Shown: positions 11,969-23,978, numbered from the stretch's first letter. The stretch: DNA of 64,000 bases from Neckera pumila (GCA_963969595.1 OZ018412.1:14076501-14140500), one strand, 5' to 3'. Numbers and translations: made by a program. Notes: generated by a model from the letters alone, not told the origin.

Positions 11969-12478
11969 TTAAAGTTTTTTTCAGAGTAGAAATTCCATAA
12001 CTGCCCGCAAACCAAAAACCCACATAACTTTTGACTCATTGACTAAAATGGAATGATTCAAAGCTTTTTAAGTACATATAAATGTAGAGAACCAATTTCA
12101 AAAAAAAATCTGGAGAAAATGATTTTTTCTGATCTGCCCAAACTGCCCAGTTACGAAAAAAAGTAACATATTAGGTTACAACTTTTGACTCATATTTCAA
12201 AATGTCATGAAACTTGATACACATGAAGATATTCCTTGCCCCCACCTTCTATTAAAATTTCAGCCTCAAATATAAATATCTCTAGTCACACCTACCTGCC
12301 CAAAATTTCTATACGGCCAAAAAACGCATGTTGGTCCTTTAGGGGTTAAGAAAGTTCAATGTCATATAATCTAGTCCCGTATTGTGTTGAAAAATTGATT
12401 ATTGTCCACTATAAACGGAGATATCTTGAAATCTATGCAATTAACAATTCTGAAATTTTTTCCGTACATTCTCATACT

Positions 12479-12734
12479 AATTAGAGGACATTTGAAGCCT
12501 CTAGAAGACTGTTTCAAACCCGTTCCCAATGCAGTCCTGATTCTATGAACAGCTGGTACGGGCTGTCAGATTTTTTTCCCAAATATCATTCTAAGCAAAA
12601 ATTTTTTTTTTTTTTTTCCCAAAAATGATGTGGCATGGTGTCAGCCACATTAGTCAGCAGTTATCCTGTGCTCAGGCAGTTTGAGAACGCTAGATAACTT
12701 GCAGTCTTCTAGAGGCCTCAAATGTCCCCTAATG
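12479..12734. mobile_element. MITE with CATTAGATGA-related termini, copy 2 (diverged)
   Basis: Left end TTAGAGGACATTTGAAGCC is inverted at the right (GGCCTCAAATGTCCCCTAA). The interior keeps the GTTCCCAATGCAG and TCTATGAACAGC segments of the family. The empty site is inferred from the parallel family A sequence near 2,960-2,995. Confidence 0.65.
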
Positions 12735-12860
12735 AATTAGGTAGAAGATCCTATGGTTAGATGTACCAAAAAAACAATTTTCAGATTTTTTTACTCTTTG
12801 CTATAAAATTGGCAGTTTTGAGTGTTTTTTGGCAAAAGAAAGGCCTTGGGCCTTTAGGGG

Positions 12861-13346
12861 TTTAGAAGTAAGATTTGAATTGGCCATTTTTAACAATTCT
12901 ATGGTGAAAAGAACCATATTGCATTCTTGAAAGATTTAGTTGTCTTTTTCTATACCATTTTGTTATAAAAGAAGGATTCTTGCTTGAGATTTTAAAATGC
13001 TGTTATACTTTTAACAGATTGTAACATCAAAGTACCTATTTCTTGCAATTTTGCAATTTTTGTTCTCTTCTTTGTAAAACAATTATGTACTTGATTTTAT
13101 ATACAATTTTCTTGTATGTGTGCAAATTTAGAGGTATCTTTTCACTTATTTAAAAAACATCTTTTACTATAAAGTGATTTTAAAAAATCACAAATCCTAG
13201 AGCAAACACAATAAAATCAGCAAGTCTTTTTTACAATCACACAAATTTAAAACTATAATTATGTTTGAGATTCATGATTTTAATCAATTATAAAAAATAA
13301 TGTTAGATATTTAGGATGTAAAAGGAAATCTAAAATTGAAGAATTG
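12861..13346. other. AT-rich intergenic, nothing recognised
   Basis: Strongly AT-rich sequence without open reading frames of note, inverted termini or RNA gene motifs. Confidence 0.4.
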
Positions 13347-15062
13347 TTGGTTTATTAATCCCTAAGCGCTCAAACGACCATTTTTGGGTTGCTGCCCAAC
13401 TTCGGGCAAACTTTTTGGGTAGAAAAGAGCTTTGTAGTCTGATTTTGTATTTGTTTTTTTGCCGATTGGTAGTTTTGGTGACAACTTGTATAGTTTGCCA
13501 ATCGGGAGTGTAGTTACTAAGTTGTATGTAGCGAGTTACCAATTGGGAATGTGTATGAGGGTACTGGAGATGTAAAAGGATTTAGATCCAATTGTTAGTT
13601 GCAACCACTGTAGTGGTCTAGCCTTTTAGATGGTGATTTTCCAATTAGCAGTTCAGTTGACCTTAGTGAAGTAAGAATTCCTTCTCGGCTGGAAGTAAAA
13701 AACAATTGTGTATCTTTGTGTTTTTGTAAATGTTTCTATGAATATAAGAATGATTTGCAATCGGAAGTGTTTGTGTGTAAGTGTGTACAATTGGAGTTTA
13801 TGCTATGGCTATATATAAAAAAGAAATACTAATCGAGTGGAGACCTATTGTTGGCTAAGTGTTGAGTAGGTAGAGTAGAAAATCAGAGGGATGAATCTGT
13901 GATGAATTGTTACTGTGAAGTGTCTGTGAGGCTAATTGAGAGATTAGAAACAATTAGAAAGGAAAAGTAAGAGACTATGAGAGATGGATCGATTAAATTG
14001 AAAATAATGTGTGAAGCAATTGAGAGTTTAATTTAAGGAAATACAAAGATTGTGATTAAGTAAAATTGTGAGAATCAGTCCAATTGGGATAAATATAAAA
14101 TGATAAAAGAAAAACTGTAAGAATAAATCAATTGATAAAGAATATAAATTGAAAGATGATGTTGTGAATGAGAGTCATGAATGAATATAAATCCCGTATG
14201 TTGAAAAATAATTGTAAGTTTTGTAATCAGACCAATTGGAGGGAGTTAAGATGTACCAATAGAGTCATTCAAGAACAATTGGAGTTGCAGTTGATTCAAA
14301 GCAAAGAGAAAAGGAAGCAATTGGCGGATGCAAAGAAACAAAGGATAGAGAGCAAAGTTATTCAAATTCAAAGATAAAGACAATTGGAGAAAAGCTAGAA
14401 GATTAATGGCAATTGGAATTGATAATAAGTGGTTTTAAGACCATAGCCTATGGATATACTAGAAAGAATCTATGGATTTCAAAACCATGCATTTGGTGTT
14501 TTTTGGATTAATAGAAATTCCGGTTTAAATAAATTGACCTCCTAGAGTTTGAATTCTACTTTGGTTTATTTTGGAGAAGAAATAAAATACCCGTTTACAA
14601 GCTTTTTCATTTTCATTTTTCCAAAATAGTGGGTTGTCTTTCAATATTCATATGTAAAACTAAGATCACTACAGTCAAACAAAATTATAAGAGAAATAGC
14701 GCAAAATGTTTAGAATTTGTTTATAGTTGAAAAACTTACTATTTGCAAAAGGTGTTGGTGTTCTCATGACTAGATCTTATGCATTTTTTCACAAATCAAT
14801 AGAAACCACAGTTTTGACCATTTAAAAAAAATTCAAATGCTAAAGATAAAAATTATATTTTTGATGAATTCTTGAAGTTATATCTTCAAAACTTATTTGA
14901 AGAGAATCTAAAAGTAATTTTATAATTTTGTCTGTACGGATATTTTCTAATTTTTATGCTTCACATTATCTTCTTTGATGCAAACTTCAAAAAGGTTATA
15001 AAACTTATATCTCATAACATTTGTATTTTGCCCAAATCCCTTGGGCTTTTAGGTGTTTTAAT
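13347..15062. repeat. Possible degraded TTAA-type element carrying a CAATTGG-rich block
   Basis: The left boundary TTAATCCCTAAGCGC and the right boundary GGGCTTTTAGGTGTTTTAA resemble the TTAA/CCCCTAAAG ends, so this may be one old element of about 1.7 kb. Between about 13,440 and 14,430 the short motif CAATTGG or close variants recurs irregularly, and the plus strand is purine-rich. A 69-residue Lys/Gln-rich open frame at 14,168-14,377 lies in it but looks like a by-product of the composition. Confidence 0.35.
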
Positions 15063-15287
15063 TCCAAACTTTATAAATTATAAATAGTGGCAATAACACT
15101 TATCTAGTAGGCATGCTAATTGTATAAATGTGAATTAATTTAAAATCTAATCTTTTATCTAAACTACAATAGCAAAGTATTATTCCATTCTCAATTTATA
15201 ATTGATCTCTATCAATCTCTATACTAAAATGAGTTTGAAAAATTGAAACAAGTCAAAGGAAAAGAAAATTGTACAAAGTTTTTGCAG

Positions 15288-15596
15288 CATTAGATGAGAT
15301 TTGGGGGTCTTAGAAGGCTCTGAGTTCCCCTGCTGTTTGCTGCGTTCCCAGATTGCGGGAACGCAGCAATAGCAGCTGGCTGACGTGGTCGAGCGACTGC
15401 TACGTCATTTTTTGAAAAATAAAAATAAAAATAAAAAAATTGCTTAAAATGATATTTTGGTAAATTTTTTATTTTTTATTTTTTTTAATTTTGAAAAAAA
15501 AAATTCTGACACACCCGTATCGGCGTTCACTGAATCTGGGCAGATCAGGGAACAGGCCTAAAACAACCCTCCAAGACCCCCAAATATCATCTAATG
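15288..15596. mobile_element. MITE with CATTAGATGA termini, copy 3
   Basis: CATTAGATGAGATTTGGGGG at the left is mirrored at the right (CCCCCAAATATCATCTAATG). It is nearly identical to the copy at 28,757-29,063, including the block around TTCCCCTGCTGTTTGCTGCG, suggesting the more recent members of the family. Confidence 0.85.
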
Positions 15597-16589
15597 TATT
15601 CTTCCATTTAAATTTTTAAGTTTTTTGAAGATCCAATGTACGTATATGAATCCAAATCAATATATATGTTGGTTAGGACAATTGATAGGACATTTCGATT
15701 TGGACAAAAGTCAACACATATATTCACCAAAAAATGCAATCTAAAAAAAAAACTTTTACTACCAACAAGAAAGGACAAAAAAAATTCATTAAAAGGGCGA
15801 TTATAATATGCATATATTTATTTGAATATCTTTTATAATATTTTTGAATCCAATAATCTAATAGGCAAATGCTATCTAAACCTCTCCATCAAATCTACTA
15901 ATCACTTACTAATTATGTCTTTTACCTCAAAGATATTGAAGGACTTCAAATCTCTAATATTTAAATTTCACTACTTGATGTAATATTCAAAATATTGATT
16001 TTGTACCACCAACCTCATCTCCTCCTCTTCATAGTCCACACTACAAATTTCACCTACATTTCTTTTATACCTATCAATGCCTTCGATTGCAACCAACTCA
16101 AAAACAACGTCCTTCATAGATGGCCTCCTTTGTCGACAGTTTGCTAAACATTTGGATGCTAATGTTGCCACTTGTTGCCTCTTAGCTAGGATTCTATGAG
16201 ATTCACTTGGATCTTCATTGAACAACCTCATGTCTACGATAGCCTCTACATTGCCCATTTGTATAAATGGTATGTCCGTGGATTTCAAGTTTATACCTTT
16301 TCTTCTCTTTAAGTCAGTAGGCTTCAAAGATGTTATAAGTTCTAACAATACAATGCCAAATCCATACACATCACTTTTATCAGTCAAGTGGAAGGTTTGG
16401 AAATATTCAGGGTCAAGTAACCCTGGAGTGCTTTGCACACCAAGTGAGATGTGTCCGGTTGCATCAACCTTTGAAAGCCTGGATATGCCAAAATCGGCAA
16501 CCTTGACATTGAAATTATCATCTAACAATATGTTGGAAGTCTTCACATCACAATAATAGATGGGCGGATTGGCAGCAAAATTAAAAGAC

Positions 16590-17632
16590 CTAAAACAACA
16601 ACACCAATAAGATGCAAAATGGTAAGTAATTTGGTATAAACATCAAAATTATGTCAAAAAAATTAGATTTCCTTATTATTCTACATACCAAATTGCATTT
16701 AGATACAATAAGTACCTCTTTGAATTATTTCAATCAACATCAACTTCTAAAAGCTAATATATTTCTATGACAGAATCAAAGCATTCTAACTTTTATGCTA
16801 ACTTTAAATTCATGCATAATTAAGACACCGCACCCCTATCATGTAATACCATGCTGGGTCATTGCAAGAAAGACCATTCAAAAAGTGTAGTGTTTTTCAT
16901 AGGACTCATGTTTTCTTTTAGTAGTACTTAAAAATTTGAAAAATAATTTAAAAAAAATGTGGAAAACATATTTAGTGTATAGACCTTTAAAAAGAAGGTA
17001 CTCTAGGAAAGAAAAGCATAGGAAATTTTTTAAGTAGGAGAATTAGAAAAGTGCAAAATCCGCCAAAAAGATAAACTTGCACTATAATTTCACATTTTAA
17101 TTTGTAAAAAATAAGAAAAGCAATTTAAAAAAAACCCACTAAAAACTGGCCATTTGGAAAGAGTTCATAGTGATGAGATTTCACCAAAAGACTGATCTTA
17201 GAACCATTTTCATTGTTCACAAATTGCGTGCAATGGGAGTACTATTTGCACTCATGTGGAGGACACAAATTAATATATTTTTTTATTCAATTTGGTAAGA
17301 ATATGCTTTCCTAGTACTATGTAATTTCAGCTCTAAATCATTAAATTTGGGTATTCCTAACGTAGTAAAAAAACCTAAATTGCACCGTGTGATAAATTAA
17401 CAGAAATGATTTTTAAATATAAAATGATTTTTGTTAATTTCTAAAAAGTAAGGGATCTGATTATTATAAAATTTGACATTTCCAATAATAATTTCATATT
17501 CACTAGACTTTTGCTTCAAAAGTTATAGCAGATGACAAAAAGGGTACCTTCAATGTGATGGGAAATAGGACCGGTCTTTCTTGCGATCAGCTTGCTTTAA
17601 TTATGAAATCAAATGTTGAGTTTGGTTCAGAC
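16590..17632 (-). other. Large intron of the receptor kinase pseudogene
   Basis: The donor at 17,632 (GTCTGA) and the acceptor before 16,589 (TTTTAG) join the N-lobe to the catalytic loop in frame. The intron is AT-rich. No further gene or clear element was seen in it. Confidence 0.6.
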
Positions 17633-17954
17633 CTCAAGGCTTCCGCAATATCAATGGTAATTTGCAATCTTTTGGCCCAAGGTAATGGCATCCCCGATCG
17701 TTCACCTTGCATTTGGTCTCCATTAGGGACATATTCATATACAAGCATAGGAACCTCCCTTTCAAAGCAACACCTATGCAATTGCGCCAAATTGCGGTGA
17801 TTCACTTGCGAAAGGAACAATACTTCATTCACATATTGCTTGGATTCCTTCCTGTCTATTCTGTTCGCCTTCTTGATTGCCACTTCTATGCCATTGTTGA
17901 GAGTTCCTTTGTACACTATACCAAATTCCCCTGATCCATTACAAGAATTTTGAA

Positions 17955-18173
17955 CCCTGCAAGGGGCTGCGAGTTTTTGATTTTCGGCACCTCTGCAGTG
18001 CAATTACAGAAAAATAAAATAATATTAAAAAAAAAAAATTTGACGTGGTGCTGACGTGGCACCAATAGTGCTATGTCAGCACCCAACTTTTTTAAAATAA
18101 AAAATAATTATTTTTTTCTATTTTTTTCCCTAATTGCACCTCGGGGGTGCAAAACTCGTGGCCCCTTCAAGGG
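17955..18173. mobile_element. MITE (CCCTGCAAGGGG ends) inserted in the kinase exon
   Basis: About 60-bp imperfect inverted arms: CCCTGCAAGGGGCTGCGAG at the left, with the mirrored CTCGTGGCCCCTTCAAGGG at the right. A second mirrored block follows inside (GCAGTGCAATTA / TAATTGCACC). The core is AT-rich with GACGTGG repeats. Flanks TTGAA/CTGAA may be the target duplication. It splits the glycine-rich-loop exon and so inactivates the gene. Confidence 0.75.
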
Positions 18174-19266
18174 CTGAAACTTTTCCTAATGCTAGTTTGA
18201 AATCATTCAAAAAGTTTTTTGTTGCTTTCTCAAACTCCTTCAATGTGTACAATGTTGTGCCTTGGGTTTTGTTTTCTTTCATCTTGTTGATATTCAGTTG
18301 GGTGAAGTACTTTGCTGTCATGCTTGAGTTGGATCGACAATTTGCATGACAGGCACAAAATGCCATACAGCTTCCCACAAGAAAAGACTCACCAATTGCA
18401 AGAAACCAACCAAGTAAAGTATCTGCAAATGCTCACACACAGAATTCATGAGTATCCATTCATGAGTATCCATTTGTAAGTTATCTGTACGAGCATAGTA
18501 CTTGATTCTCACATAAGCATGTAGCATTAATAAAGAAATAAATTTTAGTAGCTCTCAATATAATGATTGCACATGATGCCTTTACAATGTATGGACATTT
18601 TCATTTTTCGAAGATTAATAAGAGCGGCATCCTTTAAAATTGATAAGTAGACTAAAGTAGAAATTAATTAATTAAACTACTTTAGACTCTATTTTAAATC
18701 CACATAACCAATTGAAGAAGATAATGTTTCAAAACAACAATAATCAGTTGAGTCTTATGTCAGTCATATAAAACACCAAGTGCAAAGGTTAAAATTTTGA
18801 GCTTTGTTTTACGTAGTTTTGCCATCTAAATCTAGTATTTAAGGAATTACTGTAAGCATTAAGTATCAATCAATTGTTCAATAGCAAAACGCAACAAATA
18901 CTACAAATGTCTCAAACAATTGCCCTACCCTGGTCTTTTACTTGCAAGCTCACCTTGGAGTGTCGTTTTCTTCCTTTTGTACCCATTGCTTTCAGTTCCT
19001 ATTGCTTGAGAATCCACTCCATTTGGTGCTGGTGCAAGAGTTGGTGATGTCGGAGGTTCAAGAAACAATAAAGCTACAAAAAGAGTAAAAGGCAATTATT
19101 CGTAGAACCAACATCCGATCCAATTTGTTCACAGAGGACATGATGTCAATCCAAACGTAACTTAATTACACAATCCGCCCCAAACATATAAGAATTAATC
19201 ACCCGTGTTATACGTCTAAATTGAATTAGGTGTCCAATTAGGTGTTCTAAATATCAATCATGGTGA

Positions 19267-19992
19267 GGGTCGTTGCAAGATCACTTGTCCTTTTTGGTGT
19301 CCCCTGGGCCTTGGACACATATATTTTCACTCATAACTTTTGCGTTGTATGTCCTTTTCTCATAAAATTTGAAATGAGGGTACATATGGTAGTTTCAAAC
19401 ATTGTATAATTTTTTCCAATTTTTAAAATTAGTTTATTATTTTTAAACTGCCCCCAATTGGATGTCTACTTCGGCCATTTTGGAGGTTTTTAGTACTATT
19501 TTCAACTCAAAAATGCAAATTCGAAGGTGAAAATTGGTAATTAAGGAGTTCTACTAAAATCACACAAGCCTAAAAAGAAATTTTTCAAAAATAATAAAGT
19601 GTCCACCTTCCACATATGCTCAAAGTGTACTACCTTTGCACATGTGCAGAGAATACAATTTTTTTTTCCCAAAAGTGAAAATGGTTGAGGAGAAGCACCT
19701 CCAAGTTAAGAAAAATGTATTTTTTCCTTTAATTTTTTGATTTTTTTTACTATTTTCTAAAAATAAAATCCCATACTATGTATTTTCTTGCATTTTCCAT
19801 CACTCTTAGAATGTACATAACTTTTAGAGATAGATTTTTAAAGATCTGAATTTTCACATATATACTTATTTGAGTGCTTTACAAATTATCCATATTTTAT
19901 TTTATTTAAAAGAAAATTATTCCAAAAGTCACAATACTCCAGTACTAAGGCCGTTTTGAGCCAAAACCGGCAGGTGTTTCTTGCAACTACCC
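19267..19992. mobile_element. MITE of the GGGTNRTTGCA family, copy 1 (4-bp TSD GTGA)
   Basis: It begins GGGTCGTTGCAAGATCACTT and ends GTTTCTTGCAACTACCC, and is flanked by GTGA at 19,263-19,266 and 19,993-19,996. The ends match those of the 14.4-kb element at 31,105-45,477 (GGGTGATTGCATGAA). The interior contains a TTTTTAGTACTA block also seen in that element near 31,330 and in the copy at 25,458. 726 bp, non-coding. It lies in an intron of the kinase pseudogene. Confidence 0.85.
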
Positions 19993-20890
19993 GTGATGAA
20001 AGAATGGCAGAGACAGGTATCTTCAATGCCTCTATCTATAAATGGCAGCTACAGCTCAACATCCATTTTCCTCATATTAAGCATAACCTTCAAATCTCAG
20101 ATCCTCAACATTAATAGTAAATGCTGATTCAAGTCGCAGCAAGTAGCAAACGATGCAAGCTTTCACAACTGCGAGCAATTGCTACTGACTACTGCACTAA
20201 CGAAAAAACGTACAAGAAGCGCATTTCAACCACACACTTTTTGTGCAAAATTGATCCAAGCACAGCCATTCACTAGTGAGACGCACTGAAAAAGCATGAA
20301 ACGGGTTCCGAATCAGTGTAGTTTGGAGATAGTAGGGACATACTTCTATCGCCTTCAAACTGAAGCACCAAAGCTGAAGATCGAGCTTGTCATGTTCAGA
20401 CCCACTGGGAGAGAACCATCGATCAGGTGGCAGGAGCTGAAATTCTTGTCCGCAAAGTTGCGCAAATTTATCGAACAAAGCCACCGATCCCCACTTGGAT
20501 CCAACACCCCTGAACCAGTGTTATTACAAGTGTTGCTAAAATTGGCCCGAGAAGATTTCTGACATTGAGAGTTGGGAATTAATTTGGTTGGGGCAATCCA
20601 GATGCAGGGTCGATGTATTCGTGATTTTCAGACCTCCGAACCTGTTTGCGTCAAAGGGTCGGCAGGTAGCTTCGCTCACATCTGGTCCCAGTTGAAGGCT
20701 TTGATTCCAGTAATCTATGCCCACAACCTCGTACTCATCCCGGGACAGTAAGTTGTTCCCAGTGAAGTTGAGGAATAAAACCCGTTTCAAGCACTAAACT
20801 CAAATTCGGGGTAACCTGTGTAGCATCGCCCTTTCATGACGTCGTCCTGTAGAGCAAAAGGATACCGGACCTCCACTTTAGCATTACTTC

Positions 20891-21539
20891 GACCGCAAGC
20901 TTATCAAGGCATTTACCATGGCCCATGCACGAGCAATCTTCAGACCAAGCGCAACCATGGCGAATTTTGTTGAAGTCACTAAGTCCCGGCACAGCGATAA
21001 GGGATATATTCCAGACAAAGAAAACTCAATACCTCAGTTCCTTCGATGCAAGTTTCCTTCACTCCGTGACATCCAAGCACGAAACTTTGTTCAACACTAA
21101 TTAGTTGACTGCTCTGTTGACTACTGTGATGTCTACCAAGGGAGGAATTCGAAGATCTTTGCCACGATTGAAATGCTGCAAGAGAAGAAATGTAACCTGG
21201 CATATCAGATCGAGATGCACGTTACGATGGATAACGTCTACAGTAGAAGCTTTAGCTGTCGGTGAAATAAGGATATAATATTATTTTGTGAATTTTCTGA
21301 GAAGAGAAAAAAAAAAAAAATTCCGTTGACGTTATTTGAACAAAGTCAAGCCTGTCCGAGATCGATGAATGTTGACTGGCTGATCTTCCCGTTTGAGACT
21401 TACTGTACTGATAGTTCATCAGACATCTAATGGCCATCCCGCAAGTAATACCTCCAAAGTACTGGTAGTGAAACAAACACAGGATCGGAGATAAGTGATT
21501 ACTGAAAGGCTGGATTCCTCAAACAATCAAAACTACTAA
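20891..21539. other. Region 5' of the kinase pseudogene, no gene recognised
   Basis: Moderate GC with short open frames on the minus strand (20,979-21,203 and 21,252-21,476) that could belong to leader or signal-peptide exons of the broken receptor kinase. None has a recognisable motif. A homopolymeric A run lies near 21,308. Confidence 0.3.
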
Positions 21540-21979
21540 GGTAAAAGGCCCCATTGAGGTCAAATGGTCCATGATGGACACCTAATGACCCCATTGTGGT
21601 TTTTCCAGACCACAATCCATGTCTTACATGGTAGTTATGGAGTAATTAGTGACCTCAATAGGTACTTCCAACTTTTTAGTGTAAAATTCTTTATAAAAAC
21701 TGATTTTTTAGATCTTCCATGTTTGAAAATGTTGTGACTACATTGGGTAGGAAAATGACCATATTGGAATTAGATTTTGTTGGTCATGAGGTGGCCTACA
21801 AACCCGTATGAGCTGATCACTTCAAAAATTCAGAACTAATTCATACTTGGTCCAAAAAATATAATTTCAAATGTCCTCACTGTCTCTCACACTTATCTTC
21901 GTGTGGGAAAAAATTTGAAAAATTTCAGCAATGACATGAGGGTAGGCTCCAAAGTTTGACCACAATGGGCTGGTTTACC
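21540..21979. mobile_element. MITE with GGTAAA termini, copy 2
   Basis: GGTAAAAGGCCCCATTGAGG at the left mirrors GGGCTGGTTTACC at the right. It is homologous along its length to 3,724-4,159. The termini are flanked by TAA and TTA. Non-coding. Confidence 0.75.
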
Positions 21980-22037
21980 TTACAGTAGCCCCAAACCTTC
22001 GCCTTGGATCTCCAAACAAAAATATTAGACCTCTATA

Positions 22038-22200
22038 AACGTCAACTTCGTTAAATTGGCAATACTCCGATACTTTCGCGCCTGGTCCAGAAACCCAAAT
22101 ATATACGTTTTGTAGTTTGTGGCCTGACATTAAGCCATTGTGAAGATATGTGTCACAATTTTGGCTGGTGGAATATCGCTAATTTAACGAAATCGACGTT
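22038..22200. mobile_element. Stowaway-like MITE (TA target)
   Basis: AACGTCAACTTCGTTAAATT at the left is inverted at the right (AATTTAACGAAATCGACGTT), with a further matching stretch (GGCAATACTCC / GGAATATCGC). TA flanks both ends, fitting a Tc1/mariner-type target. 163 bp, non-coding. Confidence 0.75.
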
Positions 22201-23500
22201 TAAATCCTTTATCGACACATACTGGACGCACCATCGACCATGCGTGCACCGCCGGTCAAGTATCGATGACAACTGAATCAATTGCTTCCTCCAAACCGAA
22301 GGATAACCAGGACTCACAAAGTAACGAGATTCTCACGTTGTTTGAACATCGATCCTAAGAAAACTTTCCTGCGGTGGATCGTGTTGTATCTCGATCGAGA
22401 AGCCTCAAGTCAGTGGTTCCTCAAATTAAAAGTCGGTAGCCCTCTAGACATCCAGCAAGCGGCTTGTTCAATCATCACCTCCACCATTTGGCATGCGAGC
22501 ACCCCTCGCCTTCCCTTGGCTTCCCAAGTCCTTGTGAATCTGATGATCTCTTCTAACTTTACAATCTCTGTGTGTTTGTCTGTGCTGTAATGGCCAGCCG
22601 CCTTTGTATCTTCGTTCCTACTCTGAGGGAGGCCAGCCCAATGAACGGGGAGTACCGGCATTTAGTTATGACCTAGCCGAATTTTTCTGAGAATTTTTGA
22701 ATGAGATAGAATAGTTTAGGATGAGGTTCCGAATGAAAAAAATAGATTTTCAAAAATGCACCAAGTAAGAAAATTATGTCTTGACATTTTGGCCGTCTAT
22801 CCTTGGAGCATGTAGGAAAATTACCGATTCAAATTCCTTTTTCTTGGCAAGCAGCCGACTAGGCACATACTTTCTAGGAAATTTTTATTACTATGTGCAT
22901 AGTATTTTACTGCACCAAATTACCAATTATCCTTCATTACTGGCTTGAGTTTCAAGTTTTTGTTTACCTGCTTGTCAGTGCACAACACATTGATCAGATG
23001 GATCGTAAAGGAAGATGCTTTTCATTGGTAGATTCAGTTCTGAAGAACCTCTGTCTAGTCAGCCTGCTCACTCCCGCACTGACTGTCACGGAACTCTTGA
23101 CTTGTACTTTCAACAGTATTACAAGCAATAACAAAATAGTTTGATTTGATTCATTTATTTCATAAAATGTTTTAAGAAAAACATTATTTGTAACATCACA
23201 GCATTCTTTACTTAAATTCTTAGCCAATTGAAGACCTACTGGCTACAGTATTGAATGCAATAATTTGACTTGGTGTTAACCTTGAAGTGCTCCAACGTCC
23301 ATATTTTGGACGATGAAGGGAGGGCTTGCGAGCCTTGTTTCATCCAACTAACTTCTCATTCATCCAATGCAATATTTGAATCTAGAAAAAACAATCTTCC
23401 TTAATGACCAAATTCATGAAATTCCGGTAAATGATATTTTTGTACAAAAATATAAGCAAAACCGTGCAAAAATTCAAAAAAAGATTAGCATTTTTCAATT
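22201..23500. other. Intergenic, no recognisable gene
   Basis: Two open frames at 22,282-22,590 (plus) and 22,410-22,661 (minus) overlap each other and show no domain. Near 23,276-23,300 a TTAACCTTGAAGTGC start may be one end of another TTAA-type element. Nothing else can be supported. Confidence 0.3.
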
Positions 23501-23519
23501 CCATAATTAAATTCTTCAC

Positions 23520-23974
23520 GATTTTGTATTTTGAATCAAAAATAAATAATCTACATCCTAGGATTTTATTTTTTTCAAAAAGTATTGAAAATTGAGTAAG
23601 ATAAAGGACTTCAAAGTTTATTTTAGAGTAGAGAATCCATAACTGCCCGCAAACTTAAAATCTTCAAAATGGGATGATTCAAAGCTTTTTATCTATATAT
23701 AACTCTAGAAAACTAATTTCAAATTTCTGTTTTTGAAAAAAGTGATTTTTTATTCTTTATTTATCTGCTGGACTACCCAGTTACAAAAAAAGTAACATAT
23801 TAGGCCATAACTTTGACTCATATTTCCAAATGTCATGAAATTTGGTGCATATGAAAGATATTCCTTGCCCCCACCTTCTATTAAAATTTCAGCCAAAAAT
23901 ATAGAAATCTCTAGTTGTACACGCCTGCCCAAAAATATTATACGACCAAAAAATGCATGTTGGTCCTTTAGGAG
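23520..23974 (+). mobile_element. TTAA-type element, family B, left-truncated
   Basis: The right end GGTCCTTTAGGAG is followed by TTAA (23,975-23,978). Interior blocks CCATAACTGCCCGCAAAC and the CTTGCCCCCACCTTCTATTA segment match the family B element at 10,196-12,345 (near 12,000-12,260). The left end is missing. Confidence 0.6.
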
Positions 23975-23978
23975 TTAA

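Larger units (their letters stand above)
10196..12345 (+). mobile_element. TTAA-type element, family B (middle level of the nest)
   Basis: It is flanked by TTAA at 10,192-10,195 and 12,346-12,349, with ends CCCCTAAAG and CTTTAGGGG. The interior matches the family B copies at 7,311 and 49,972. It holds a CATTAGATGA MITE (10,338-10,637) and a complete family A element (11,047-11,968) inserted at an internal TTAA. Paralogous uninterrupted sequence is visible near 7,845 (GACTTCAAAGTTTATTTTAG). Confidence 0.75.
9532..12860 (-). mobile_element. TTAA-type element, family A (outermost of a three-level nest)
   Basis: The left end follows TTAA (9528-9531) and the right end is CCTTTAGGGG before TTTA (12,861-12,864), a probably mutated target copy. 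Orientation is reversed relative to the copy at 2,861. Its interior is interrupted at a TTAA by the family B element 10,196-12,345: both sides of that insertion match contiguous sequence of the family A copy near 3,090-3,150. No transposase is encoded. Confidence 0.7.
15971..20890 (-). pseudogene. WAK-like receptor kinase pseudogene (GUB_WAK ectodomain, TM, kinase)
   Basis: Such proteins sit in the plasma membrane, with a cysteine-rich wall-binding ectodomain and a cytoplasmic Ser/Thr kinase. From the 5' side (high coordinates): ectodomain about 20,200-20,890 with a VRYPF motif and YEVVGIDYWNQSLQLGPDVS, typical of GUB_WAK_bind; Pro/Ala-rich exon 18,954-19,073; exon 17,633-18,422 with a transmembrane segment (LLGWFLAIGESFLVG), a juxtamembrane region, and an N-lobe with NGSGEFGIVYKG and VAIK; C-lobe exon 15,971-16,589 with ADFGISRL and a normal C-terminus. 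The exon 17,633/16,589 junction is in frame. Damage: a frameshift near 20,795 and stops in the ectodomain; a 219-bp MITE (17,955-18,173) inside the N-lobe exon; and the catalytic HRD reads YCD (positions near 16,556), each change explicable as C-to-T. A DNA element (19,267-19,992) sits in an intron. The EGF region, if ever present, was not found. Confidence 0.78.

Noticed and set aside
14168..14377. Lys/Gln-rich 69-codon frame as a small gene
   Set aside because: It lies in a motif-repetitive, purine-rich block; composition alone explains the open frame, and no domain or splice signals were seen.
17707..17934. Plus-strand open frame across the kinase
   Set aside because: Shadow of the minus-strand kinase N-lobe exon.
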